A DNA stretch of 50,430 nucleotides. It comes from Actinomycetota bacterium. Lineage in GTDB: Bacteria > Actinomycetota > Actinomycetes > Streptosporangiales > Streptosporangiaceae. The notes below the pieces were generated by a model. It was not told the DNA's origin. It was given only the letters and a program-made list of their open reading frames with translations, and did no database searches. The DNA is taken from the NCBI GenBank assembly GCA_003168215.1, contig PMSW01000013.1, forward strand, positions 5,293-55,722. Reading direction: 5' to 3'. Positions 27,303 to 36,023 of this stretch are shown here, piece after piece (position 1 is the stretch's first letter; the number at the start of each line of letters is the position of its first letter). The translations under genes were made by a program, and so were the position numbers.

Positions 27303-27403
27303 TCCGCTCCCTTCGCCGGCATGACCCGGATCAGGTTCCTGCGGTCGGCGGCTTCCAGCCGCCCTCTCAGTCCGGTCAGTACCGGACTCCCGCGCGCTGG
27401 TCC
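27303..27403 (-). ncRNA. TPP riboswitch (THI element)
   Basis: Minus strand: GCGCGCGGGAGTCCGGTACTGACCGGACTGAGAGGGCGGC...GACCGCAGGAACCTGATCCGGGTCATGCCGGCGAAGGGAGCGG; conserved CTGAGAGG and ACCTGATCYGGRTMATRCCGGCGWAGGGA. Confidence 0.93.
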
Positions 27404-27411
27404 TAGCCTAG

Positions 27412-28596
27412 GTGATCGTGCGGATTGAGCGAGTCGTGATAGCCGGAGCCGGGCTGGCGGGCCTGCGCACGCTGGAGGAACTGCGGGCCAGGGGTTACCA
27501 GGGCGCAGTCACGCTGATCGGCACCGAGGCCCGGCCGCCGTATGATCGTCCGCCGCTGTCCAAGGGCGTGCTTGCCGGGGCGGTGGATGACACGACGCTG
27601 CGGCACGACCTCTCGGCGCTCGGCGCTGACCTGCGGCTTGGCGAGGCTGCGACCGGCCTTGCCGACGGCGTGCTGCGCACCGGGCGGGGCGAGTACGCCT
27701 TCGACCGCCTGGTGCTGGCGACCGGTGCCGCGCCCGTGCAGCTGCCCGGTCCCGGCCCGCAGCGCATGCTGCGGACTCTGGATGACGCCCTGAGCCTGCG
27801 CGCAGTGCTGAAGCCTGGCCTGCGGCTCGCCATCGTAGGGGCGGGCTGGATCGGCGCCGAGCTCGCCACCGCGGCAGCGGCGAGGGGCTGCCTGGTCACC
27901 GTGGTGGAGGCCGGGCCGGCGCCGCTGGCAGCGGCGATCGGCGCCGAGGCCGGCGCGAAGACGTCACGCTGGTATGCGGCGGCAGGGGTGGACCTGCGGA
28001 CCGGGGTGCACGTGGCCTCAGTGCAGCCCGGCGGGCTGGCCCTGGCCGGCGGCGAATGGCTGGCCGCCGACGAGATTGTGACGGCGATCGGGGTCAGGCC
28101 GCAGGTGAGCTGGCTGGCCGGCTCGGACGTAGCGCTGGACAACGGCGTAAGAACTGATGAACAGCTGCGCGCCTCGGTGCCGGGCGTCTTCGCCGCCGGC
28201 GACTGCGCCGCGTTCTGGTCGCTGCGGTACCGGCGGCTGCTGCGTTTCGAGCACTGGGACGTCGCGCTGCGCGCCCCCGAGGTGCTGGCGGCCAACCTGC
28301 TGGGCGGCAGCGAGAACTACGATCCGGTGCCGTATTTCTGGTCGGAGCAATTCGGCCGGATGGTGCAGTACGCCGGGTACCACGGCGGGGCGGACCAGCT
28401 GATCTGGCGGGGTGACACCGGCGGGGAGCGGTTCGCCGCATGCTGGCTGGCCGCAGGCAAGCTAGTGGCCCTGCTGACGGTCGCGCTGCCCAGGGACCTC
28501 CAGCAGGGCCGCCGCCTGATCGCCTCCGGGCAGCCGGTCGACGCTGCCGGGATCGCCGATCCGGCCGTGCCGGTGCGGGATGCCGTGCTCCGCTGA
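27412..28596 (+). CDS. NAD(P)/FAD-dependent oxidoreductase (ferredoxin reductase-like)
   Basis: RVVIAGAGLAGLRTLEELRARGYQGAVTLIGTEARPPYDRPPLSKGVL...VFAAGDCAAF. Confidence 0.88.
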   Translation: MIVRIERVVIAGAGLAGLRTLEELRARGYQGAVTLIGTEARPPYDRPPLSKGVLAGAVDDTTLRHDLSALGADLRLGEAATGLADGVLRTGRGEYAFDRLVLATGAAPVQLPGPGPQRMLRTLDDALSLRAVLKPGLRLAIVGAGWIGAELATAAAARGCLVTVVEAGPAPLAAAIGAEAGAKTSRWYAAAGVDLRTGVHVASVQPGGLALAGGEWLAADEIVTAIGVRPQVSWLAGSDVALDNGVRTDEQLRASVPGVFAAGDCAAFWSLRYRRLLRFEHWDVALRAPEVLAANLLGGSENYDPVPYFWSEQFGRMVQYAGYHGGADQLIWRGDTGGERFAACWLAAGKLVALLTVALPRDLQQGRRLIASGQPVDAAGIADPAVPVRDAVLR

Positions 28597-28734
28597 CCGG
28601 GCCGCCTGATCCAGGGCCGTCGGGGCGCCCGATCCCGGTGCCGGCGCACGGGCAGCTGCCCTGGTGCGCCTGAATCCGATCTGATCGGCGTTGCCCGTGT
28701 TTGGACTGAGCACTGGTGTGGGAAGTTTGGAGAT

Positions 28735-29097
28735 GTGGCGCAGATAGACCCCCTAGCCGACAGCATGATCGGCAATTGGCTCACCCTTCCCGAAGCTGCT
28801 GACCGGCTCGGCTTGTCCGTTAGCCGGGTCAGGCAACTGCTCCGCGACCGCAAGCTGCTCGCGGTGCGGCGCCCGGACGGCAGACTCTGCGTGCCCGCGG
28901 CACTCCTGGATGGCGATCAGGTCATCCGGGGCCTGCACGGCACGCTTACCTTGCTCTTCGACTGCGGGTTCGACGAAGCGGATGCGCTGCTCTGGCTGTT
29001 CACGGCCGACGAGTCGCTGCCGGGCACGCCGATCCAGGCAATCAGCGAGAATCGCCGCACCGAGGTGAACCGCAGGGCGCAGGCGCTCGCGTTCTGA
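28735..29097 (+). CDS. Rv2175c-family DNA-binding protein
   Basis: [88 protein letters not shown]. Confidence 0.85.
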   Translation: MAQIDPLADSMIGNWLTLPEAADRLGLSVSRVRQLLRDRKLLAVRRPDGRLCVPAALLDGDQVIRGLHGTLTLLFDCGFDEADALLWLFTADESLPGTPIQAISENRRTEVNRRAQALAF

Positions 29098-29108
29098 GCG
29101 CCGCGGGC

Positions 29109-29759
29109 ATGGCCGGCGACCCGCGGGCCAGGCTGGCCGCCGCCCGGTTGTACCTGTGCACCGACGCGCGGCAGCGGCAGGGAGACCTGGCAGACTTCCT
29201 CGACGCCGTTCTCGGGGCCGGGGTAGACGTCGTTCAGCTGCGGCAGAAGGGCCTTGAGGCCGCGCACGAGATGGCGTTCCTTGCGGCGTTCCGCCGGGCC
29301 TGCGACCGGCATGGCGCGCTGCTCGCCGTGAACGACCGGGCGGACATCGCCCGCGCGGTCGGTGCCGACGTGCTGCATGTCGGCCAGGACGACCTGCCGG
29401 TCGCGGTAGCGCGGCAGATCGTCGGGCCGGGGATGCTGCTCGGGCTGTCCGCGCACTCGGAGGATCAGGCAGCCGCGGCCGCCGCGGCGGCCGTCGACTA
29501 CTTCTGCACCGGGCCGGTCTGGCCGACCCCTACCAAGCCGGGCCGCCCGGCCCCCGGGCTCGGCCTGGTCAGGTACGCGGCCGCGCTCGCCGCGCCGGTG
29601 CCCTGGTTCGCCATCGGCGGGATCAGCGCGGACAACATCGGCGAGGTGCTTGACGCGGGAGCACGCCGCGTCGTCGTGGTGCGGGCGATCACGGAGGCCG
29701 CCGATCCCGCGGCGGCGACCGCCGCGCTCGCCGCCAGGATCCGCGCGGCAAGCCAGTAA
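29109..29759 (+). CDS. thiE: Thiamine phosphate synthase
   Basis: [35 protein letters not shown]...[28 protein letters not shown]...GLSAHSE...[24 protein letters not shown]. Confidence 0.92.
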   Translation: MAGDPRARLAAARLYLCTDARQRQGDLADFLDAVLGAGVDVVQLRQKGLEAAHEMAFLAAFRRACDRHGALLAVNDRADIARAVGADVLHVGQDDLPVAVARQIVGPGMLLGLSAHSEDQAAAAAAAAVDYFCTGPVWPTPTKPGRPAPGLGLVRYAAALAAPVPWFAIGGISADNIGEVLDAGARRVVVVRAITEAADPAAATAALAARIRAASQ

Positions 29760-29793
29760 CCGCGAGGCTGGCGGGGCGGCGGGCCGGGCTGCC

Positions 29794-29855
29794 AACGTGG
29801 TGAATCCGGTGTTTGACCACCTGTGATGGTGATCGCTCCCGGGATTCACCACGTT
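29794..29855. repeat. Inverted-repeat element AACGTGGTGAATCC ... GGATTCACCACGTT
   Basis: Perfect 14-bp terminal inverted repeats with 34-bp spacer; related sequence at 49905-49937. Confidence 0.8.
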
Positions 29856-29936
29856 GGGCCGGAGGCACAGCCGGAGGCCGGCGGGGCGGCGGGGCTGAGG
29901 GCTGGGGCTGGCGGGGCGGTTGGGACTGGCGGTGGG

Positions 29937-31058
29937 TCAGTCGGGGCGGTCGGTGGCAGTTCTCGCCAGCTCGGCCAGGGCAGTCTTGGCCTCGTCGGTA
30001 AACGGCGCATCCGCCAGGGCGGTGAGCGCCTCGCGGACGCTGTCGCGGATCATCTGCTCGCATTCCGCCAGCGCGCCGGTCTCGGTGAGAACGCCGCGGA
30101 CCTCGGCGGCGGCCGCCTCGTGGAGCCGCGGATCACCGAGATGGCGGCTCAGGACGCTGGCCTGCGCGGCATCTGCCCGGTCGCTGGCGATGGCCACCAG
30201 GACGGTCCGCTTCCCCTCGCGCAGATCGCCGGTGACCGGTTTCCCCGTCTCGGCCGGGTCGCCGAACACGCCGAGCACGTCGTCGCGGAGCTGGAACGCC
30301 ACGCCGAGCGGGATCCCGTATGCGGTGCAGGCGGCAGCCACCAGATGCCCCGTTCTGGCCGTGCTGCCCGTTGCTCCGCTGGCAGGTCCGGCCGGTACCG
30401 GGGCCAGCGCCGCGCCCAGCAGCAGCGGCCGCTCGACGGTGTACTTCGCCGACTTATATCTGATGACCTTGAGCGCGCTGGCCACGGAGCCCGGGCCGGC
30501 GGCCTGCCCGAGCAGGTCCAGGTACTGCCCGGCGATCATCTCGGTGCGCATCGCGTCGAGCACGGGCTGACCGCGCCGCAGCGCCGCCGCGGGCAGCCCG
30601 CTGGCCCGCAGCAGCTCGCCGGCCCAGCCGAGCAGCAGATCGCCGAGCAGGATGGCCGCGCCGGTGCCGAACGAGTCAGCGGAGCCACGCCAGCCGCCGG
30701 CGGCATGATCCGCCGCGAACCTGCGATGCACGGCAGGCTGGCCCCGGCGGGTCTCGCTGCCGTCGATCAGGTCGTCGTGCACGAGCGCGCTCGCGTGCAG
30801 CAGCTCGAGCGCGGCCGCGGCGGTCAGGATGCGCCCGTCGTCAGGCGGGCCGGCGCCGCCCGCTGCGCGCCAGCCCCAGTAGCAGAACGCGGGCCGCAGC
30901 CGCTTGCCCCCGGCCAGCAGATCGCTGATCGCGTCGAGCCCGGGCACCAGGTCCTCGTCGATGCCGGCTAGCACCGCCCGCTGCCGGCCGAGGAAGCCGG
31001 CGAGCGCGCGTCCGACCTGTTCCCGTACCTGGTCTAGGGCCGCTGGGCTGCTCGTCAC
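29937..31058 (-). CDS. Polyprenyl (geranylgeranyl-type) diphosphate synthase
   Basis: GGKRLRPAFCYWGW, LLHASALVHDDLIDGSETRRGQPAVHRRF (DDxxD), YKSAKYTVERPLLLGAAL, FQLRDDVLGVFGDPAETGKPVTGDLREGKRTVL; start placed at GTG 31058. Confidence 0.9.
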   Translation of the reverse strand: MTSSPAALDQVREQVGRALAGFLGRQRAVLAGIDEDLVPGLDAISDLLAGGKRLRPAFCYWGWRAAGGAGPPDDGRILTAAAALELLHASALVHDDLIDGSETRRGQPAVHRRFAADHAAGGWRGSADSFGTGAAILLGDLLLGWAGELLRASGLPAAALRRGQPVLDAMRTEMIAGQYLDLLGQAAGPGSVASALKVIRYKSAKYTVERPLLLGAALAPVPAGPASGATGSTARTGHLVAAACTAYGIPLGVAFQLRDDVLGVFGDPAETGKPVTGDLREGKRTVLVAIASDRADAAQASVLSRHLGDPRLHEAAAAEVRGVLTETGALAECEQMIRDSVREALTALADAPFTDEAKTALAELARTATDRPD

Positions 31059-31130
31059 TCCCGCGAGGGTATCCGCGCGCGTCCGGTCTTCGGTTACTCG
31101 GCGTCGCCGCCCAGCGACTAACCTGGGACG

Positions 31131-32075
31131 ATGCTGCAGCCCTGGCCGCATCGCGCGCCTGCCATTCGCGACCTGCTGGCGGCCGGCGACAGGTCCTTCT
31201 CGTTCGAGTTCATGCCGCCGAAGACGGCCGCGGAGGAGCAGAAGCTCTGGCTCGCGGTCCGTCAGCTTGAGCCGCTGCAGCCGACGTTCGTGTCCGTCAC
31301 CTACGGGGCCGGCGGCTCGACCCGGGACCGGACGATCCGGGTGACCGGCCGGATCGCGGCGGAAACGACGCTCACCCCGGTCGGGCACTTCACCGCCGTC
31401 AACCACTCGGTCGCCGAGCTGCGGCACGTCATCGGCTCCTACGCGGCGGTGGGCGTGCGCAACGTGCTCGCACTCCGCGGTGACCCGCCCGGGGCGCCGG
31501 ACGGGGAGTGGGTGCCGCATCCGGACGGGCTGCGCTACGCCGAGGAACTGGTCCGGCTGATCAAGGCATCCGGTGACTTCTGCGTCGGGGTGGCGGCATT
31601 CCCCGAGGGCCATCCCCGGCGGGTGAGCATGGAGTCCGACATCGCCAACTTCATCCGCAAGTGCCGGGCCGGAGCCGACTTCGCGATCACCCAGATGTTC
31701 TTCTACCCGGACGACTACCTGCGGATGCGCGACAGGGTCGCCGCGCTCGGCTGCGACGTGCCGATCATCGCCGGGATCATGCCGATCATCAGCGTGGCGG
31801 GGATCGAGCGGGCGGCGCTGCTGTCCGGTGCCAGGTTCCCGCCGGAGCTTGCGGAGCGGCTGCACTCCAGGGCCGGTGACAAGGCGGCGGTGCGGGAGAT
31901 CGGCGTGGACTATGCGACCGGCATGTCCGAGCGGCTGATCGCCGAGGGCGCGCCCGGGCTGCATTTCTACACGCTCAACGGGTCACGGGCGACCCGCGAG
32001 ATCTATCAGCGGCTCGGCCTCGGCGGGCCGGGCGCCCTGTCCCGCAGCGGCAGCGGCGCGCCCATGACCACGTAG
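31131..32075 (+). CDS. metF: Methylenetetrahydrofolate reductase
   Basis: [46 protein letters not shown]...[10 protein letters not shown]...AFPEGHP...[13 protein letters not shown]. Confidence 0.93.
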   Translation: MLQPWPHRAPAIRDLLAAGDRSFSFEFMPPKTAAEEQKLWLAVRQLEPLQPTFVSVTYGAGGSTRDRTIRVTGRIAAETTLTPVGHFTAVNHSVAELRHVIGSYAAVGVRNVLALRGDPPGAPDGEWVPHPDGLRYAEELVRLIKASGDFCVGVAAFPEGHPRRVSMESDIANFIRKCRAGADFAITQMFFYPDDYLRMRDRVAALGCDVPIIAGIMPIISVAGIERAALLSGARFPPELAERLHSRAGDKAAVREIGVDYATGMSERLIAEGAPGLHFYTLNGSRATREIYQRLGLGGPGALSRSGSGAPMTT

Positions 32076-32671
32076 GGCGGGCCGTTGCCGGGGAAGCTGA
32101 AGCCGGTCAGCAGGTCGGTGAATCCCAGGCTGCCGTAGAGCTGCCGGGCGGGCGACGCCGCGTCCAGCGTGGAGAGCACGGCCGTCCGGTACGGGCATCC
32201 CGCGGTGAGGCTGAGCAGCATGGCCCGGCCGATGCCCTGGTGCTGATATTCCGGGCGCACGTGCACCTCGGCGATCTCGAAGGCGTCGGCCAGCCAGGCG
32301 GCCGCGGCGCGGTCTCCGGCCGCAGCCGTGATGCCCGACCTGACCACGTCGTGCCACCACTGCCCGCCGGCACCGCGGAAGCCGTAGGCGAACGCAACGA
32401 CCTGGCTATCCGGGCCGCTGCCATCTCCGCTGTCCTCTCCGCTAGCGGCTCCGCCCTCTGCGCTGGCTCTGGCGCCGGCCTGGGCATCGCCCCTGGCCAC
32501 GGTCACCGCCCGGAAGGCCGAGTAGCCCGCATGCCGTTCCATGATCGAGCGGCGTCCTTGCAGCTGCTGCGGCGGAGGGCGCATCGCGAGGCCGTAGACC
32601 GCGATCAGCGCATCGAGCCCGGCCAGGAACCCGGCCTGGCTCAGCACCCGCGGCGCGGCTCCGTTGCTCAC
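32006..32671 (-). CDS. GNAT-family N-acetyltransferase (convergent overlap with metF 3' end)
   Basis: [56 protein letters not shown]. Confidence 0.8.
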   Translation of the reverse strand: MSNGAAPRVLSQAGFLAGLDALIAVYGLAMRPPPQQLQGRRSIMERHAGYSAFRAVTVARGDAQAGARASAEGGAASGEDSGDGSGPDSQVVAFAYGFRGAGGQWWHDVVRSGITAAAGDRAAAAWLADAFEIAEVHVRPEYQHQGIGRAMLLSLTAGCPYRTAVLSTLDAASPARQLYGSLGFTDLLTGFSFPGNGPPYVVMGAPLPLRDRAPGPPRPSR

Positions 32672-32737
32672 GGCGGCAAGCGTATGCCACCCGGTACGGG
32701 CTGCGGGCAGCCGTTTTGTCGTACCCGCCTTGTAACT

Positions 32738-32785
32738 TCGAACGCAGGTACAAAGAGGTGGACGCAGACGCGAATTTGTGTTCGA
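32738..32785. promoter_or_regulatory. Two LexA/SOS-box-like sites: TCGAACGCAGGTACAA (32738-32753) and GCGAATTTGTGTTCGA (32770-32785)
   Basis: Comparison by eye with actinobacterial SOS box TCGAAC-N4-GTTCGA; second site retains CGAA..N..GTTCGA. Confidence 0.35.
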
Positions 32786-32908
32786 ATAAATCTGAGCGAA
32801 GCCGCCCGGCAGCCCTGCCCCTCCGAGGGCCAGGCCGGGAGGCCTGCCGGGCGGAGCGCCGGGAAGCGCCTCGCCCGGCCAGGCTCGAAGGCGATGGGAG
32901 GAACGGTC

Positions 32909-33361
32909 ATGAACTCGGTCGCGCAGGTGCGCCCTGACAAGCCACGATGCAGGGTAGCGCCGTCGGCGCTGGCGATGCTCGCCGCTGCCAGGCAGGGACT
33001 GGCGGGCGCCGAGGACGAGCGTTCAGCTGGCGGCCGCTACGTTGCCGCGCATCTGGCGGCGCTCCGGGCGGCCGCGGCGGTCGTTGCCGCGAGGGCCGAG
33101 CCGGCCCCGTCGGCCCGGCGGAAGAGGCCCCGGAGCGTCTGGGAGCTCCTGCCGCGCGTGGAGCCCGCGCTGTCCGAATGGGCCGCGTTCTTCGCGGCCG
33201 GCGCAGGCAAGCGCGCCGCGGCGGAGGCGGGGCTGCCGCGCGCCGTCTCCCTGCGCGAGGCTGACGACCTGCTGCGCGACGCGGAGACGTTCCTTTCGCT
33301 AGCCGAGAGCGCCCTCGGGGTTCCCGGCCAGACGCCGCTGCCGCTCCGGACGGCTGGCTAG
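32909..33361 (+). CDS. SAV_6107-family HEPN domain-containing protein
   Basis: AMLAAARQGLAGAEDERSAGGRYVAAHLAALRAAAAVVAARAEP...SVWELLPRVEPALSEWAAFFAAGAGKRAAAEAGLPRAVSLREADDLLRDAETFL; GGGAGG RBS. Confidence 0.8.
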   Translation: MNSVAQVRPDKPRCRVAPSALAMLAAARQGLAGAEDERSAGGRYVAAHLAALRAAAAVVAARAEPAPSARRKRPRSVWELLPRVEPALSEWAAFFAAGAGKRAAAEAGLPRAVSLREADDLLRDAETFLSLAESALGVPGQTPLPLRTAG

Positions 33362-33393
33362 GCCAGCCGGAGCGGCAAGGGCGCTGCGGCAGC

Positions 33394-33888
33394 TCAGAAG
33401 GTGTCGATGGCTCCCCGGGCCTCAGCGTCCAGGATGCCCCAGCTGATCAGTTCCTCGGTCAGGTCTGCCGGTGACTTGTCGTAGATGACCGCAAGCGAGC
33501 GCAGATCCTCCTGGCGAATAGACAGCACCCTGCCGTTGTAGTCCCCGCGCTGGCTCTGGATCGTGGCGACGTACCTGGCAAGGGGGCCTGCCTTGTCCTT
33601 CGGCAGCTGGTTCATCCGCTCAAGATCGATCACGAGCTTGGGGGAGGGCGCGAGAAGGGCGGGCAGCACGTCGCCGGGCAGCAGCTCCGAGACGGGAACT
33701 CCGTAGAACTCGGCAAGTTCGGCAAGTTTCTGCACCGTGACCGAGCGGTCGCCGCGCTCGTAGGAGCCTACGACGACGGCCTTCCACCGGCCACGCGACT
33801 TCTCTTCGACTCCGTGCAGAGAGAGGCCCTGCTGGGTGCGGATGGCGCGCAGTCGCGCGCCCAGGGTTTTGGCGTACTCAGATGGCAT
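33394..33888 (-). CDS. bldD: Developmental regulator BldD (XRE family, c-di-GMP-binding type)
   Basis: EYAKTLGARLRAIRTQQGLSLHGVEEKSRGRWKAVVVGSYERGDRSVTVQKLAELAEFYGVPVSELLPG...ATIQSQRGDYNGRVLSIRQEDLRSLAVIYDKSP; RGD-X8-RQxD motif. Confidence 0.92.
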   Translation of the reverse strand: MPSEYAKTLGARLRAIRTQQGLSLHGVEEKSRGRWKAVVVGSYERGDRSVTVQKLAELAEFYGVPVSELLPGDVLPALLAPSPKLVIDLERMNQLPKDKAGPLARYVATIQSQRGDYNGRVLSIRQEDLRSLAVIYDKSPADLTEELISWGILDAEARGAIDTF

Positions 33889-34142
33889 TTCGTCGGCCCC
33901 CAGGCCAGCTTGTCTGATCGGTGAGATGGTTACGCTCAGTGACGGTAGGCCCGCGAGGGCGACAAGGTCAAGCCGAATGGCAAAAAGCGGTCGAACTTAC
34001 CCCCGATGCCCCATCTCAATCGGCTGGTTCCTGTCATGCGCGCCAGCCCCGGGAAGTCCGGCCAGCCCTGGCCTGGCAGCGTTACGCGCAGGTCGCGGGG
34101 GGTCTTCCGCTGGTTATCAAGCCAGTCGGAAGAGTGACATGA

Positions 34143-34158
34143 TGTGATATAAATCACG
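34143..34158. promoter_or_regulatory. CRP/GlxR-like site TGTGATATAAATCACG
   Basis: 9/10 conserved half-site positions of TGTGA-N6-TCACA, in the bldD/pyrR divergent intergenic region. Confidence 0.5.
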
Positions 34159-34359
34159 TAACTACCGCCAGGTACCCCAGCCTGGCATGGCTGGTCACGC
34201 ACTTGCGGCCCGGCTGAGGGGGCCGGTCCGCAAAAGCCGGGGTTACCGTCCGCCGTAGCCGGCGGCGCCCGTCCGCCGGAGATCTGGCGTGCGCTGCGTG
34301 TCCGCCGATGTCGGCTCGGTCCTGACTGTTACGGTAGTGCGGTCAGACGTCCTTTAAGG

Positions 34360-34377
34360 CCCGTCCAGAGAGGCGGG
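34360..34377 (+). promoter_or_regulatory. PyrR-binding RNA loop
   Basis: CCCGTCCAGAGAGGCGGG stem-loop containing the PyrR recognition core UCCAGAGAGG, immediately 5' of RBS AAGGAGGT and pyrR start. Confidence 0.82.
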
Positions 34378-34395
34378 AAAGGAGGTCCAAGAATC

Positions 34396-35103
34396 ATGCA
34401 CGCAGCTCATCAGGAAGACCGCGATCCCGGCTCAGGCGACGGCGCGCCCGGCAGCGCCCGCGCCGGGAGCTACCAGGCCGGGAGTCCCAGTGCCGGAAGC
34501 CGCGAGGCCAAGGGCTCCGGGGCGGAAGGATCCAGGGCGGCGGGCCGTACGGTCTTCGAGCCTGCCGAGATCGGGCGGGCGGTCACCAGGATCGCGCACG
34601 AGATTCTCGAGCGGACCAACGGCGCCGGCGATGTCGTCCTGCTCGGCATCCCGACCCGCGGCGTCCCGCTCGCGCACCGGCTTGCCGGGCGCATCGAGGA
34701 GGTCGAGGGCCATCCCGTCCCGGCAGGATCACTGGACATCACCATGTACCGGGACGACCTGCGGCTCCGGCCGGCCAGGGCGCTCGGCCACACCGCGGTG
34801 CCCGCGTCGGGCATCGACGGCAAGATCGTGGTACTGGTCGACGACGTGCTCTACTCGGGTCGCACCGTGCGGGCTGCGCTCGACGCTCTCGGCGACATCG
34901 GGCGTCCGCGCGCCGTGCAGCTTGCCGTTCTTGTCGACCGCGGGCACAGGGAGCTTCCGATCCGTCCTGACTACGTGGGCAAGAACCTGCCCACCTCCCA
35001 GCGCCAGATCATCCGGGTGCTGCTCACCGAGGTGGACGGCGAGGATGCAGTGCTGCTGAGTGACAGTTCCGGCGCGCCCGGCGGCGACAGGGCGGGCCGG
35101 TGA
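34396..35103 (+). CDS. pyrR: Bifunctional pyr operon regulator/uracil phosphoribosyltransferase
   Basis: [23 protein letters not shown]...[22 protein letters not shown]...[13 protein letters not shown]...[20 protein letters not shown]; low-complexity N-terminal extension. Confidence 0.93.
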   Translation: MHAAHQEDRDPGSGDGAPGSARAGSYQAGSPSAGSREAKGSGAEGSRAAGRTVFEPAEIGRAVTRIAHEILERTNGAGDVVLLGIPTRGVPLAHRLAGRIEEVEGHPVPAGSLDITMYRDDLRLRPARALGHTAVPASGIDGKIVVLVDDVLYSGRTVRAALDALGDIGRPRAVQLAVLVDRGHRELPIRPDYVGKNLPTSQRQIIRVLLTEVDGEDAVLLSDSSGAPGGDRAGR

Positions 35104-36023
35104 ACCGTCACCTGATTTCCGCCGGAGACCTGACCAGGGCCGATGCCCTGCTCATTCTCGATACGGCCGATGAACTGGCCCAGACCGCCACCCGGCCGAT
35201 CAAGAAGCTGCCCACCCTGCGCGGCCGGACGGTTGTCAATCTGTTCTTCGAGGACTCGACCCGGACGAGGATCTCCTTCGAGGCGGCCGCCAAGCGGCTG
35301 TCGGCCGACGTGATCAACTTCTCCGCCAAGGGGTCCAGCGTGGCGAAGGGGGAGAGCCTCAAGGACACCGCGCTGACGCTCGAGGCGATGGGCGCTGACG
35401 CGGTGGTGATCAGGCACGGCGCGTCAGGAGCCCCGCACCGGCTGGCCGGCTGGGTCAGGGGCAGCGTCGTCAACGCGGGCGACGGCAGCCACGAGCATCC
35501 CACTCAGGCGCTGCTTGACGCGTTCACCATGCGCCGCCGGCTCGGCAGGCTGGACGGGCTCCGGGTAACCATCGTGGGCGATATCCTGCACAGCCGCGTG
35601 GCCAGGTCAAACGTCCTGCTGCTGAGCACGCTGGGCGCCGAGGTGACGCTGGTCGGGCCGCCGACGCTCATCCCGGTGGCGGTCGGCGCATGGCCCTGCT
35701 CGGTCAGCTATGACCTCGACGCGGCGCTGCCCAAGAGCGACGTCGTGATGATGCTGCGGGTGCAGCAGGAGCGGATGAACGCGGCGTACTTCCCCAGCGT
35801 GCGGGAGTACAGCCGCCGCTATGGCCTGGACGGCACCCGGATGGCGATGCTTCCCGGGCATGCCGTGGTCATGCACCCGGGCCCGATGAATCGCGGTGTC
35901 GAAATCGCCGCCGACGTCGCGGATTCGGCTAGGTCGACGATTGTGGAACAGGTCGCCAACGGGGTCAGCGTGCGCATGGCGGTGCTGTACCTGCTGTTGG
36001 GCGGGTCGGAGGCGCGGTCATGA
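35100..36023 (+). CDS. pyrB: Aspartate carbamoyltransferase catalytic subunit
   Basis: [32 protein letters not shown]...[13 protein letters not shown]...[11 protein letters not shown]. Confidence 0.95.
   Translation: MNRHLISAGDLTRADALLILDTADELAQTATRPIKKLPTLRGRTVVNLFFEDSTRTRISFEAAAKRLSADVINFSAKGSSVAKGESLKDTALTLEAMGADAVVIRHGASGAPHRLAGWVRGSVVNAGDGSHEHPTQALLDAFTMRRRLGRLDGLRVTIVGDILHSRVARSNVLLLSTLGAEVTLVGPPTLIPVAVGAWPCSVSYDLDAALPKSDVVMMLRVQQERMNAAYFPSVREYSRRYGLDGTRMAMLPGHAVVMHPGPMNRGVEIAADVADSARSTIVEQVANGVSVRMAVLYLLLGGSEARS

Noticed and set aside
29937-31964. 675-aa version of the polyprenyl synthetase
   Set aside because: N-terminal 300 residues are antisense to metF; homology-like sequence begins near the GTG at 31058.
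32240-33361. 373-aa ORF with long N-terminus before the HEPN domain
   Set aside because: First about 220 codons are antisense to GNAT; a good RBS (GGGAGG) precedes ATG 32909.
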